Shown here: in pieces, positions 1 through 6,588 of the stretch | Position numbering within the stretch: the first letter of the stretch is position 1 | Layout of the letters: every line of letters starts with the position of its first letter | NCBI GenBank assembly: GCA_046758905.1 | Contig: JBHIBC010000067.1 | Location: 1 to 15,362, forward strand | Direction of reading: 5' to 3' | Source of the DNA: JBHIBC01 sp046758905 | GTDB lineage: Bacteria > Acidobacteriota > Polarisedimenticolia > Gp22-AA2 | DNA: 15,362 nucleotides | The notes under the pieces: generated by a model | Told to the model about the DNA's origin: nothing | The model's database searches: none | The model's input: only the letters and a program-made list of their open reading frames with translations | Made by a program: the position numbers and the translations under genes

Positions 1-2
1 GC

Positions 3-959
3 CTCCTTCTGGTCGGCCGCAAGGAGGAGGTGGAGGCCGAGCTCGGGAAAGTCGGCGCCTCGGGCCTCCCGATCGAGGTGCTCAACGCCACCGAGGTCGT
101 GGGGATGGAGGAGTCCCCGGTGACCGCGTTCCGGCGCAAGAAGGAGTCCTCCATCCGCGTCGCCGCCACCTGCGTCCGGGACGGTCGGGCCAGCGGCGTC
201 GTCAGCGCCGGGAACACCGGCGCGGCCATGGCCACCGTCAAGGTGGTGTGCGGCGTCCGCGAGGGCGTTGAGCGGCCGGCGTTGTGCGCGGTCGTGCCCA
301 ACCTGCGCGGCCTGTCGGTGTGGCTCGACGTCGGCGCCAACATCGACTGCAAGCCCGTGCACCTGGTCCAGTTCGCCGTGATGGGACACCTGTACGCGCG
401 CGAGGTGCTCGGCGTGTCGAACCCGCGCGTCGGCCTCATGAGCGTCGGCGAGGAGGACTCGAAGGGCACGGAGGTCACCCGGGAGGCCTTCCGGATGCTC
501 CGGGAGGCGCCGCTGAATTTCATCGGCAACGTGGAGGGCCGGGATATTTTCAACGGTCAGGCGGACGTCATCGTCTGCGACGGCTTCATCGGCAACGTCT
601 CGCTCAAGGCGGTCGAGAGCGCGGCCGAGGCAATCCTCCACTTCATGAAGGAGGAGCTCGGACGGTCGTTTCTCGCCAGGCTGGGGTACGCTCTCGCGCG
701 TCCGGCCCTGAGGAGCTTCCGCAGGAAGGTCGACTACGCGGAGTACGGCGGCGTGCCGCTCCTCGGCGTGCGGGGCGCCTCGGTCATCTGCCACGGAGGG
801 TCATCCCCGCGCGCCATCAAGAACGCGGTGCGGGTGGCGGTGGATTTCGTGCACAACCGGGTCAATGACCGGATCCATGACGAGATCCTCAGGCTGACGC
901 CTCCGCGCGAGACGCGCGACGGCCTCCCGGGATCGGCGGCCCTGAGGGTGGGGGAGTGA
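3..959 (+). CDS. plsX: Phosphate acyltransferase PlsX (5' partial)
   Basis: PlsX converts acyl-ACP and phosphate to acyl-phosphate, the acyl donor for glycerol-3-phosphate acylation by PlsY, and so links fatty acid synthesis to phospholipid synthesis at the membrane. Family-typical blocks are visible: DVGANIDCKPVHLVQF, then GNVEGRDIFNG followed by ADVIVCDGFIGNVSLK, and near the C-terminus ICHGGSSPRAIKNAV. The open frame runs to the left window edge. In-frame codons before the GTG at 30 read LLLVGRKEEVEAEL, which matches the end of the N-terminal domain of PlsX (usually LVGDEEKI-like). The gene is therefore cut by the window, with roughly 35-40 residues missing, and does not start at 30. Its stop overlaps the fabH start (GTGA), as expected for a co-transcribed and coupled plsX-fabH pair. 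The identification is firm. Confidence 0.96.
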   Translation, partial: LLLVGRKEEVEAELGKVGASGLPIEVLNATEVVGMEESPVTAFRRKKESSIRVAATCVRDGRASGVVSAGNTGAAMATVKVVCGVREGVERPALCAVVPNLRGLSVWLDVGANIDCKPVHLVQFAVMGHLYAREVLGVSNPRVGLMSVGEEDSKGTEVTREAFRMLREAPLNFIGNVEGRDIFNGQADVIVCDGFIGNVSLKAVESAAEAILHFMKEELGRSFLARLGYALARPALRSFRRKVDYAEYGGVPLLGVRGASVICHGGSSPRAIKNAVRVAVDFVHNRVNDRIHDEILRLTPPRETRDGLPGSAALRVGE

Positions 960-1960
960 AAGTGACGCGCGGCGTGCGGCGCGCCGTGATCCGGGGCACG
1001 GGCGCCTCTCTGCCCGAGAGGCTGCTGACCAACGCCGATCTCGAGAAGATGGTGGACACGTCGGACGAGTGGATCACCGCGCGCACGGGGATCCGCGAGC
1101 GTCGCATCGCCGCGTCGGACGAGTACCTGTCGCAGTTCGCCACCCGGGCCGCCCGGGAGGCGCTTCGCGCGGCCGGCCTCGACGGCCGGGACGTCGAGCT
1201 GATCATCTGCGCGACGGTCACGCCCGACATGCCGTTCCCGGCGGCCGCCTGCATCGTGCAGGAGAACCTCGGCGCGAGCGGCGGGGCGGCGTTCGACCTG
1301 GCCGCCGGCTGCACCGGATTCATCTACGGCCTGGGGGTCGCCGATCGGTTCCTGGCCACGGGGGTGTACCGCAACGCCGTCCTGATCGGGGCCGAGCTCC
1401 TCTCCAAGTTCGTCGACTGGGAGGATCGATCGACCTGCGTCCTGTTCGGCGACGGTGCGGGGGCGGTGGTGTTGACGCCGGGGGAGGGGCCGGAGGGGGT
1501 TCTGGCGACCGCGATGCGCTCCGACGGCAGGATGGCGGACTTCATCTACCTGCCCGCGGGCGGCTCCCGCGAGCCCGCTTCAGAGCGGACGGTCGCCGGG
1601 CGTCGGCACTTCATCCGGATGCGGGGGAACGAGACCTTCAAAATGGCGGTCCGCTCGATCGAGGAGGCCTCCCGCGAGGTCCTCGAGCGGGCTGGTCTGG
1701 AGCCGTCGGACATCGGCCTGTTCATCCCGCACCAGGCGAACCGGCGCATCATCGATGCGGTCGGCGCCCGCCTCGGCCTCCGGCCGGAGCAGGTCTACGT
1801 CAACATCGAGCGCGTCGGAAACACCTCTTCGGCGTCCATCCCGATCGCGCTGGACGAGGCGGTCCGCAAGGGCCTGGTGCACCGAGGGGACAATCTGCTG
1901 TTCGCCGCCTTCGGGACCGGGCTGACCTGGGGCGCCGCCCTCTGCAGGTGGGGAGGATGA
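956..1960 (+). CDS. fabH: Beta-ketoacyl-ACP synthase III (FabH)
   Basis: FabH condenses an acyl-CoA primer (acetyl-CoA or a branched one) with malonyl-ACP to start type II fatty acid synthesis in the cytoplasm. The protein has 334 residues, normal for the family. The catalytic triad is visible: Cys119 in DLAAGCTGFIYGL, His259 in FIPHQANRRII and Asn289 in ERVGNTSSAS. The N-terminal block TSDEWITARTGIRERR is also typical. The GTG at 956 overlaps the plsX stop by four bases and follows a G-rich stretch (about 946-954) that can act as a ribosome binding site. A second in-frame GTG at 962 is an alternative start that would remove only two residues. The stop overlaps the fabD start (ATGA at 1957-1960). 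Primer preference cannot be read from the sequence. Confidence 0.97.
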   Translation: MKVTRGVRRAVIRGTGASLPERLLTNADLEKMVDTSDEWITARTGIRERRIAASDEYLSQFATRAAREALRAAGLDGRDVELIICATVTPDMPFPAAACIVQENLGASGGAAFDLAAGCTGFIYGLGVADRFLATGVYRNAVLIGAELLSKFVDWEDRSTCVLFGDGAGAVVLTPGEGPEGVLATAMRSDGRMADFIYLPAGGSREPASERTVAGRRHFIRMRGNETFKMAVRSIEEASREVLERAGLEPSDIGLFIPHQANRRIIDAVGARLGLRPEQVYVNIERVGNTSSASIPIALDEAVRKGLVHRGDNLLFAAFGTGLTWGAALCRWGG

Positions 1961-2937
1961 GCGAAGCCCCGCGCCGCGTGGCCCTCGTCTTCCCAGGGCA
2001 GGGGTCGCAGGCGGTCGGCATGGGGAGGGCCATCGCCGGGGCCTTCGTCGAGTCCCGGGCGGTGTTCGAGAGGGCGGATGCCGCCCTGGGCATGCCGCTG
2101 AGCCGCGTCTGCTTCGAGGGGCCCGAGGAGGCCCTGCGCCTCACCGCGACCACCCAGCCCGCGATCCTGGCGACCAGCATCGCCGTCCTGGAGGCCCTGC
2201 GGGCGCGGGCCGCCGGCTCCTGGACGACGGCGATCGCGTGCGCCGCCGGCCATTCTCTGGGGGAGTACTCGGCGCTGGTGGCCGCCGGCGCCCTCGGCCT
2301 CGAGGACGCAGTCCGCACGGTGCGGCGCCGCGGCGAGTACATGCAGGAGGCGGTGCCGGTCGGGGAGGGCGCGATGGCGGCCCTGCTCGGCGCCTCCCTG
2401 GAGACGGTCGAGGCTCTGTGCGCCGAGGCCGCCGCGGGGGAGGTGCTGTCGCCCGCGAATCTGAACGCGCCGGACCAGACGGTGGTCGCGGGACACGCGG
2501 GTGCCGTCGACCGGATGGCGGATCTGGCGAGGGCGAGGGGCGTGAGGAAGGTCGTGCGCCTGCCGGTGAGCGCGCCGTTCCACTGCGGCCTGATGCAGCG
2601 GGCCGCGGAGCGGCTGGCCGCCGACCTGCGGGACCTCCGCCTGCGCGACGCGTCGTTCCCGATCGTCACCAACGTGGAGGCGGCGCCGGTGACCGGCGCG
2701 GACGCGCTGCGCGACGCGCTGCTGCGTCAGGTCACCTCTCCGGTGCGCTGGACGGAGACCGTCCGGCGTCTGCGGGAGATGGGCGTGCGGGTGCTGATCG
2801 AGGTCGGGCCGGGACGGGTCCTGACGGGGCTGGCCAGGCGCACGGCGCCGGAGCTGAGCCTGGTGAGCGCGGAGGACCCCGAAGGGGTCGAGAGGGCGGC
2901 CCGGGCCCTCGCCGACGGAGGGGGCGGATCGCGATGA
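1957..2937 (+). CDS. fabD: Malonyl-CoA:ACP transacylase FabD
   Basis: FabD transfers malonyl from CoA to the ACP phosphopantetheine arm and so supplies the extender unit for FabH and FabF. The protein has 326 residues. It opens with the family signature VFPGQGSQAVGMG (residues 11-23) and carries the nucleophile elbow GHSLGEYSAL with Ser100. His209 in SAPFHCGLM is the partner base, and TQPAI (66-70) and NAPDQTVVAG (170-179) are further family blocks. The open frame extends far upstream of 1957, but that part overlaps fabH out of frame. The ATG at 1957 sits in an ATGA overlap with the fabH stop, is preceded by GGGGAGG (1950-1956), and gives the canonical N-terminus. The 3' end overlaps fabG in the same ATGA way. 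Confidence 0.97.
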   Translation: MSEAPRRVALVFPGQGSQAVGMGRAIAGAFVESRAVFERADAALGMPLSRVCFEGPEEALRLTATTQPAILATSIAVLEALRARAAGSWTTAIACAAGHSLGEYSALVAAGALGLEDAVRTVRRRGEYMQEAVPVGEGAMAALLGASLETVEALCAEAAAGEVLSPANLNAPDQTVVAGHAGAVDRMADLARARGVRKVVRLPVSAPFHCGLMQRAAERLAADLRDLRLRDASFPIVTNVEAAPVTGADALRDALLRQVTSPVRWTETVRRLREMGVRVLIEVGPGRVLTGLARRTAPELSLVSAEDPEGVERAARALADGGGGSR

Positions 2938-3686
2938 CCGGGGAGCGGGAGCTCGGCGGCCGCGTGAGCCTGGTGACGGGCGCCTCGCGCGGCATCGGGC
3001 GCGCGGTGGCCCGCCTGCTGGCCGAGCGCGGGTCGGACGTGGTCCTGGCGGCGCGCGACGCGAAGGCCCTCGAGGAGACGGCGTCGAGCTGCCGGGCGCT
3101 CGGGGTCCGGGCGGCGGTCGTGCCGATGGACATCGCCGACGCGGAGGCGATCCGGTCGGGGGTGGCGCGGGCCCTCGAGTCGTTCGGCCGGATCGATCAC
3201 CTGGTCAATAACGCCGGTGTCACGGGCGACGCGCTCCTGCTGCGGATGAAGCGCCAGGAATGGGACCGGGTCCTGCGGGTGAACCTCACCGGAGCCTTCG
3301 AGCTCACCCGCGCCGTGCTCCCCGCGATGCTCCGGGCGCGATACGGGCGCATCGTCAACATCAGCTCCGTGGTGGCGCTCACGGGGAACCCGGGCCAGTC
3401 CAACTACTGCGCCGCCAAGGCGGGCCTGATCGGGCTGACCCGGAGCCTCGCGCGGGAGGTCGCGTCGCGCCAGATCACGGTGAACGCGGTGGCCCCGGGG
3501 CTCATCGAGACGGAGATGACCCGGGGGATCGCCCCCCCGGCGCGGGAGAAGATGTCGGAGAGGATCCCCCTGGGGCGGCTCGGGGCGCCCGAGGACGTGG
3601 CTTACGGCGTGGCCTTCCTCCTCGGTCCGGGCGCCGCCTACATCACGGGAGAGATCCTGAACATCAGCGGCGGTCTTTACATGTAG
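2934..3686 (+). CDS. fabG: 3-oxoacyl-ACP reductase FabG
   Basis: FabG reduces beta-ketoacyl-ACP to beta-hydroxyacyl-ACP with NADPH, the first reduction of each elongation cycle. It is a 250-residue classical short-chain dehydrogenase. The cofactor motif TGASRGIG lies at 15-22, NNAG at 92-95, Asn117 in RVNLTG, Ser145 in NISSVV, and the YxxxK pair is Tyr158/Lys162 in SNYCAAKAGL. The C-terminus ITGEILNISGGLYM is typical of FabG. The start ATG at 2934 overlaps the fabD stop (ATGA), while the open frame further upstream is a shadow inside fabD. The SDR family is large, but the position between fabD and acpP makes the FabG assignment safe. Confidence 0.96.
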   Translation: MTGERELGGRVSLVTGASRGIGRAVARLLAERGSDVVLAARDAKALEETASSCRALGVRAAVVPMDIADAEAIRSGVARALESFGRIDHLVNNAGVTGDALLLRMKRQEWDRVLRVNLTGAFELTRAVLPAMLRARYGRIVNISSVVALTGNPGQSNYCAAKAGLIGLTRSLAREVASRQITVNAVAPGLIETEMTRGIAPPAREKMSERIPLGRLGAPEDVAYGVAFLLGPGAAYITGEILNISGGLYM

Positions 3687-3704
3687 GCCGGCGCGGACAA
3701 TAAT
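3676..3704 (+). promoter_or_regulatory. Candidate sigma-70 promoter for acpP
   Basis: TTTACA (3676-3681, 5 of 6 matches to TTGACA) and AATAAT (3699-3704, 5 of 6 matches to TATAAT) are separated by 17 bp. The -35 overlaps the last codons of fabG. The -10 is one of very few AT-rich hexamers in this GC-rich strand and lies in the only sizeable gap of the fab cluster. Transcription would start near 3711, giving an acpP leader of about 75 bases. ACP is needed in large amounts, so an extra promoter is plausible. This is motif matching only. Confidence 0.5.
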
Positions 3705-3735
3705 CACCCGGCGCGGGACGCGGCGCAGCGGCGGG

Positions 3736-3767
3736 GGCTCGCGGCCCGACCGCCGCGACGGCGAGCC
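3736..3767 (+). promoter_or_regulatory. Hairpin in acpP leader
   Basis: The 7-base arm GGCTCGC (3736-3742) is perfectly complementary to GCGAGCC (3761-3767). The 18-base loop can itself pair weakly (GGC 3743-3745 with GCC 3752-3754). It lies between the candidate acpP promoter and the ribosome binding site GGAGG (3774-3778). No T-run follows, so it is not a typical intrinsic terminator. It could stabilise the acpP message or be chance in GC-rich DNA. Confidence 0.3.
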
Positions 3768-3785
3768 GCACGTGGAGGGAACAAG

Positions 3786-4022
3786 ATGGCGCAGAGCATC
3801 GAGGACAGGGTCAAGGGGATCATCGTCGAGCAGCTCGGGGTGGATCCGGAGGAGGTCACCCAGGAGGCCTCGTTCGTGAACGACCTCGGCGCCGATTCCC
3901 TCGACACGGTCGAGCTCGTCATGGCTCTCGAGGAGGCGTTCAAGATCGAGATCAGCGACGAGGAGGCCGAGAAGATCCACACCGTCGGCGACGCCGTGCG
4001 TTACATCCAGACCCACGCCTGA
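3786..4022 (+). CDS. acpP: Acyl carrier protein
   Basis: ACP is the small acidic protein that carries growing acyl chains on a phosphopantetheine arm during type II fatty acid synthesis. The 78 residues match the usual size. The attachment site is Ser38 in the motif GADSLDTVELVMALEE, and the N-terminal helix begins MAQSIEDRVKGIIVEQL. The ATG follows GGAGG (3774-3778) at 7 bases. Unlike the preceding genes it does not overlap its upstream neighbour: a 99-base gap with a candidate promoter and a hairpin separates it from fabG. fabF follows after 30 bases, the common acpP-fabF order. The assignment is secure. Confidence 0.98.
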   Translation: MAQSIEDRVKGIIVEQLGVDPEEVTQEASFVNDLGADSLDTVELVMALEEAFKIEISDEEAEKIHTVGDAVRYIQTHA

Positions 4023-4052
4023 GGAACGCGCCGCCTGCTCGCGGGGAGCGCG

Positions 4053-5294
4053 ATGACACGACGGATCGTCATCACCGGCGTGGGGATGGTCTCCCCCCTG
4101 GGGATCGGCAACGAGGAGAACTGGAAGGCCCTGATCGCGGGGCGGAGCGGCATCGGCCCGATCAGCCGGTTCGACGCCCGCGGGTACGCCTGCAGGATCG
4201 CCGGGGAGCTCAAGGGGTTCCGGCCGGAGGATTGGGTGCCGAGGAAGGAGGTCAAGAAGATGGACCTCTTCATCCTTTACGCCATCGCCGCCTCGGAGAT
4301 CGCCGTGCGCGACGCCGACTTCCGCGTCTCCCCCTCGGAGGCCGATCGGGTGGGGGTGTTCATCGGCTCCGGGATCGGCGGGCTCCCCTCGATCGAGCGC
4401 CAGCACTCGACCCTCCTGAGGGAGGGCCCGCGACGCGTATCCCCTTTCTTCATCGTCGGGCTGATCGTGAACATGTGCTCGGGCCAGGTGTCGATCCGCC
4501 TCGGGGCCAAGGGGCCCAATCAGGCGGCCTGCACGGCCTGCGCCACCGGGACGCACGCCATCGGTGACGCCTACGAGATCATCAAGAGGGGGGACGCCGA
4601 CGTGATGATCGCCGGAGGATCGGAGGGCGTCATCACGCCGCTGTGCGTGGGCGGCTTCAGCGCCATGAAGGCCCTGTCGACGCGTAACGACGACCCGCAG
4701 GCGGCCTCGCGACCGTTCGACCGCGATCGGGACGGCTTCGTCATCGGCGAGGGCGCCGGGATCGTCATCCTGGAGGAGCTCGGGCACGCCGTGAGGCGGG
4801 GGGCCGCCGTCTACGCCGAGGTGGCGGGCTACGGGCTGTCGGGCGACGCCTATCACGTCTCGGCTCCCTCCGACGACGGGGACGGGCCGATCCGCGTCAT
4901 GAGGGCGGCCATCCGCGGCGCGGCGATCGACCCGTCCGCCATCGACTACATCAACGCCCACGGCACCTCGACCCCGCAGGGGGACGTCGTCGAGGCCAGG
5001 GCGATCCGGGCGGTCTTCGGGGAGCGCGCTCCCTCCGTGGCGGTGAGCAGCACCAAGTCGATGACCGGGCACCTGCTGGGCGGCGCAGGGGGGCTGGAGA
5101 CGGCGATCACGGCCATGGCGGTGCGCGAGGGCTGCGTCCCTCCCACCATCAACTACACCACCCCGGACCCCGCGTGCGATATCGACTGCGTGCCGAACGA
5201 GGCGCGCAGGATGAAGGTGGAGTACGCCCTCAACAACTCGTTCGGCTTCGGCGGGACCAACGCGGCGCTGGTGCTCAAGAGATACGAGGGGTGA
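4053..5294 (+). CDS. fabF: Beta-ketoacyl-ACP synthase II (FabF)
   Basis: FabF condenses malonyl-ACP with acyl-ACP in the elongation cycle. The 413-residue length is normal. The catalytic residues are all present and fall at the same numbers as in the E. coli enzyme: Cys163 in CTACATGTHAIGD, His303 in INAHGTSTPQGD and His340 in STKSMTGHLLGGAGG. The C-terminal NNSFGFGGTNAALVLKR is the family glycine-rich loop. The ATG at 4053 is preceded by GGGAG (4044-4048). The gene closes the fatty acid cluster. Its stop lies 25 bases from the stop of the convergent GAPDH-like gene, and I see no hairpin with a T-run in that gap. FabB is less likely because of the acpP linkage and overall motif set. Confidence 0.97.
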   Translation: MTRRIVITGVGMVSPLGIGNEENWKALIAGRSGIGPISRFDARGYACRIAGELKGFRPEDWVPRKEVKKMDLFILYAIAASEIAVRDADFRVSPSEADRVGVFIGSGIGGLPSIERQHSTLLREGPRRVSPFFIVGLIVNMCSGQVSIRLGAKGPNQAACTACATGTHAIGDAYEIIKRGDADVMIAGGSEGVITPLCVGGFSAMKALSTRNDDPQAASRPFDRDRDGFVIGEGAGIVILEELGHAVRRGAAVYAEVAGYGLSGDAYHVSAPSDDGDGPIRVMRAAIRGAAIDPSAIDYINAHGTSTPQGDVVEARAIRAVFGERAPSVAVSSTKSMTGHLLGGAGGLETAITAMAVREGCVPPTINYTTPDPACDIDCVPNEARRMKVEYALNNSFGFGGTNAALVLKRYEG

Positions 5295-5319
5295 CGTGCT
5301 CGGCCCCCTCCGCTAGCCC

Positions 5320-6396
5320 TCACACCTCACTGAAGATGGAATCCCGCAGGCAGTTCAGCTTCTCCTCGTACGACTCCGGGTAGACGAACCAGGTGGCGGC
5401 CGCCACGCTGCTGATCAGCGCGTTGCCGTCCTGCGGCGTGAAGCAGAAACCGACGACCTCGTGACCCTCGTGGACCGTCAGCGTGGGCGCGACCAGCACC
5501 GCCTGATTCAGGATCCGCCCGTAGTGGCCGTAGTCGCGGCCGAACGAGAACACGGTGTTGGCCGACTGCTTGTAGGTGAGGGCGATGCGGTCGTCCCGCT
5601 GCAGCCTCTCGAGAATCGCCTCGACCGACGTCGGCCGCTTCACGCGGATGTTGAAGTGGACCGCGTGCATGTACTGGCTGTTGACCTTGAGGGCCGAGGA
5701 GAACAGGTTGAGGTCGTAGCCGAGCGCCCTGAACAGGTGCCACGCGTCGCGCGCGTGGTGGGTGCCGAATCGCTCGTCCTTGTGCCGGTTGACCTGCGGC
5801 GAGGGCACGAAGGAGGAGTCCTGGCTGATGTCGTTGGCGCGCCGGATGCAGAGGAACCGGCCTTCGACGAGGTTGGAGGCGCCCCCGTCCTTCAGCGCGA
5901 TCAGGTCGATGAGCACCGCCAGGTTGTGGGTGTTGCAGGAGACCACCTGGACGTACTTGTCGGTGCCCCGCTGCAGCGTCGCCTCGGAGATGCCGCGGGC
6001 GTACATCTTGCCGAAGCCGAACTCCGACCCCTGGGCGATGAAGCCGAGCGTGTTGTGGGCGTACTTCTGGTACAGCTCCTTCTTGTTCCGAAGCCCGATG
6101 TCGGACGGCGTGCAATCGATGACCACCGTCGCCTGCTCCAGCGCCTCGTGGTGCCCGTACGACGGCTCGATCCCCAGGTCGCGGAAACCGCGCCGCGCCT
6201 CCTCGTCGCACACCAGGCGGGCGCCCCGCTTGATCAGGTTGATCACCTTGGACCGGTCCGTCATCAGCGGGGTCCGCTTGTGGAACGTCACCTCGTCGAA
6301 CCCGAGCCGGTCCTTCTTGTCCGCGAACAGGCCGATCAGCGGCTCGCCGATGGTGCCGGTGCCGATGATGTGAATCACCTTCTTGTTGGATGGCAT
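5320..6396 (-). CDS. Divergent type II (archaeal-type) glyceraldehyde-3-phosphate dehydrogenase-like protein
   Basis: The 358-residue product has the architecture of archaeal type II GAPDH, which oxidises glyceraldehyde-3-phosphate with NAD(P) and phosphate in central carbon metabolism. A Rossmann glycine motif GTGTIG lies at 12-17, and VVIDCTPSDIGLRNKKELY (91-109) parallels the DATPxGxGxKNxxLY block. The catalytic cysteine would be Cys154 in VVSCNTHNLA, where archaeal enzymes have SCNTTGL. IRRANDIS (184-191) parallels IRRAADPND, and His213/His214 in GTHHARDA parallels the SHHGPDV catalytic histidine. It is clearly divergent, so activity and substrate are unproven. The ATG at 6396 is chosen because AGGAG (6404-6408) stands 7 bases upstream. 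The frame is open further, to 6444, but that would start inside the candidate -10 box. It is transcribed alone, divergent from hprK and convergent with fabF. Confidence 0.75.
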   Translation of the reverse strand: MPSNKKVIHIIGTGTIGEPLIGLFADKKDRLGFDEVTFHKRTPLMTDRSKVINLIKRGARLVCDEEARRGFRDLGIEPSYGHHEALEQATVVIDCTPSDIGLRNKKELYQKYAHNTLGFIAQGSEFGFGKMYARGISEATLQRGTDKYVQVVSCNTHNLAVLIDLIALKDGGASNLVEGRFLCIRRANDISQDSSFVPSPQVNRHKDERFGTHHARDAWHLFRALGYDLNLFSSALKVNSQYMHAVHFNIRVKRPTSVEAILERLQRDDRIALTYKQSANTVFSFGRDYGHYGRILNQAVLVAPTLTVHEGHEVVGFCFTPQDGNALISSVAAATWFVYPESYEEKLNCLRDSIFSEV

Positions 6397-6442
6397 GATG
6401 CGGCTCCTGCGTGGGGTGTGCGCGCTCGACGCTCGCACGGAC

Positions 6443-6472
6443 AAGATAACATCGCGGGCCGCCGGCGGTCAA
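6443..6472 (-). promoter_or_regulatory. Candidate sigma-70 promoter for the GAPDH-like gene
   Basis: On the minus strand TTGACC (6472-6467, 5 of 6 matches) is followed after 18 bp by TATCTT (6448-6443, 4 of 6 matches). The start point would be near 6436, leaving a leader of about 40 bases before the ATG at 6396. The -35 overlaps the end of the first copy of a 9-bp direct repeat. The match is moderate, but position and spacing are suitable. Confidence 0.45.
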
Positions 6473-6489
6473 CAGCCGCAGCCGGCGGT
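6461..6489. repeat. Two 9-bp direct repeats between divergent promoters (possible operator)
   Basis: GCCGGCGGT occurs at 6461-6469 and again at 6481-6489, start to start exactly 20 bp, about two helical turns. The first copy overlaps the -35 box of the minus-strand promoter. The second ends 3 bases before the -35 box of the hprK promoter. The first copy also sits in the palindrome CCGCCGGCGG (6459-6468). This placement suits a protein bound on one DNA face that controls both genes. The regulator is unknown, and GC-rich words do recur by chance. Confidence 0.35.
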
Positions 6490-6492
6490 TCC

Positions 6493-6522
6493 TTGACACC
6501 CGGCGCGCCTCTCCCCTAGAAT
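6493..6522 (+). promoter_or_regulatory. Strong candidate sigma-70 promoter for the hprK operon
   Basis: A perfect -35 box TTGACA (6493-6498) and a -10 box TAGAAT (6517-6522, 5 of 6 matches) are separated by 18 bp. The expected start is near 6529-6531, about 58 bases before the hprK GTG. It is among the best consensus promoters in the window and lies at the head of the six-gene PTS operon. Confidence 0.7.
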
Positions 6523-6557
6523 GCGGCCGGAATACGGCCATCCCGGAACGCTCGCGG

Positions 6558-6577
6558 GCGCGCCGCCGACGGCGCGC
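6558..6577 (+). promoter_or_regulatory. Perfect hairpin abutting the hprK ribosome binding site
   Basis: GCGCGCCG (6558-6565) and CGGCGCGC (6570-6577) form a perfect 8-bp all-GC stem with a CCGA tetraloop. The ribosome binding site GGAG (6578-6581) begins at the very next base, 7 bases before the GTG start. In the leader RNA such a stem could tune ribosome access or mRNA stability. It is not followed by T residues, so it is not a terminator. Confidence 0.45.
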
Positions 6578-6588
6578 GGAGAACGAGG

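Noticed and set aside
30..32. GTG at 30 as the plsX start
   Set aside because: In-frame codons before it already encode PlsX-like sequence (LLLVGRKEEV), so the gene is cut by the window edge.
3736..3767. Intrinsic terminator between fabG and acpP
   Set aside because: The hairpin is not followed by a T-run, and acpP continues the same gene set on the same strand.
2727..5072. 781-residue minus-strand open frame across fabD-fabF
   Set aside because: It lies antisense to fabG, acpP and fabF, whose families are certain. Its composition is Arg/Pro/Gly/Asp-rich with no family motif, which is usual for antisense frames in GC-rich DNA.
6397..6444. Longer N-terminus of the GAPDH-like protein
   Set aside because: It would begin inside the candidate -10 box, and the ATG at 6396 has its own ribosome binding site.
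5461..6519. 352-residue plus-strand open frame opposite the GAPDH-like gene
   Set aside because: The minus-strand frame has the GAPDH motifs, a ribosome binding site and a promoter; this frame is an Arg/Asp/Val-rich shadow and would run through the divergent promoters.
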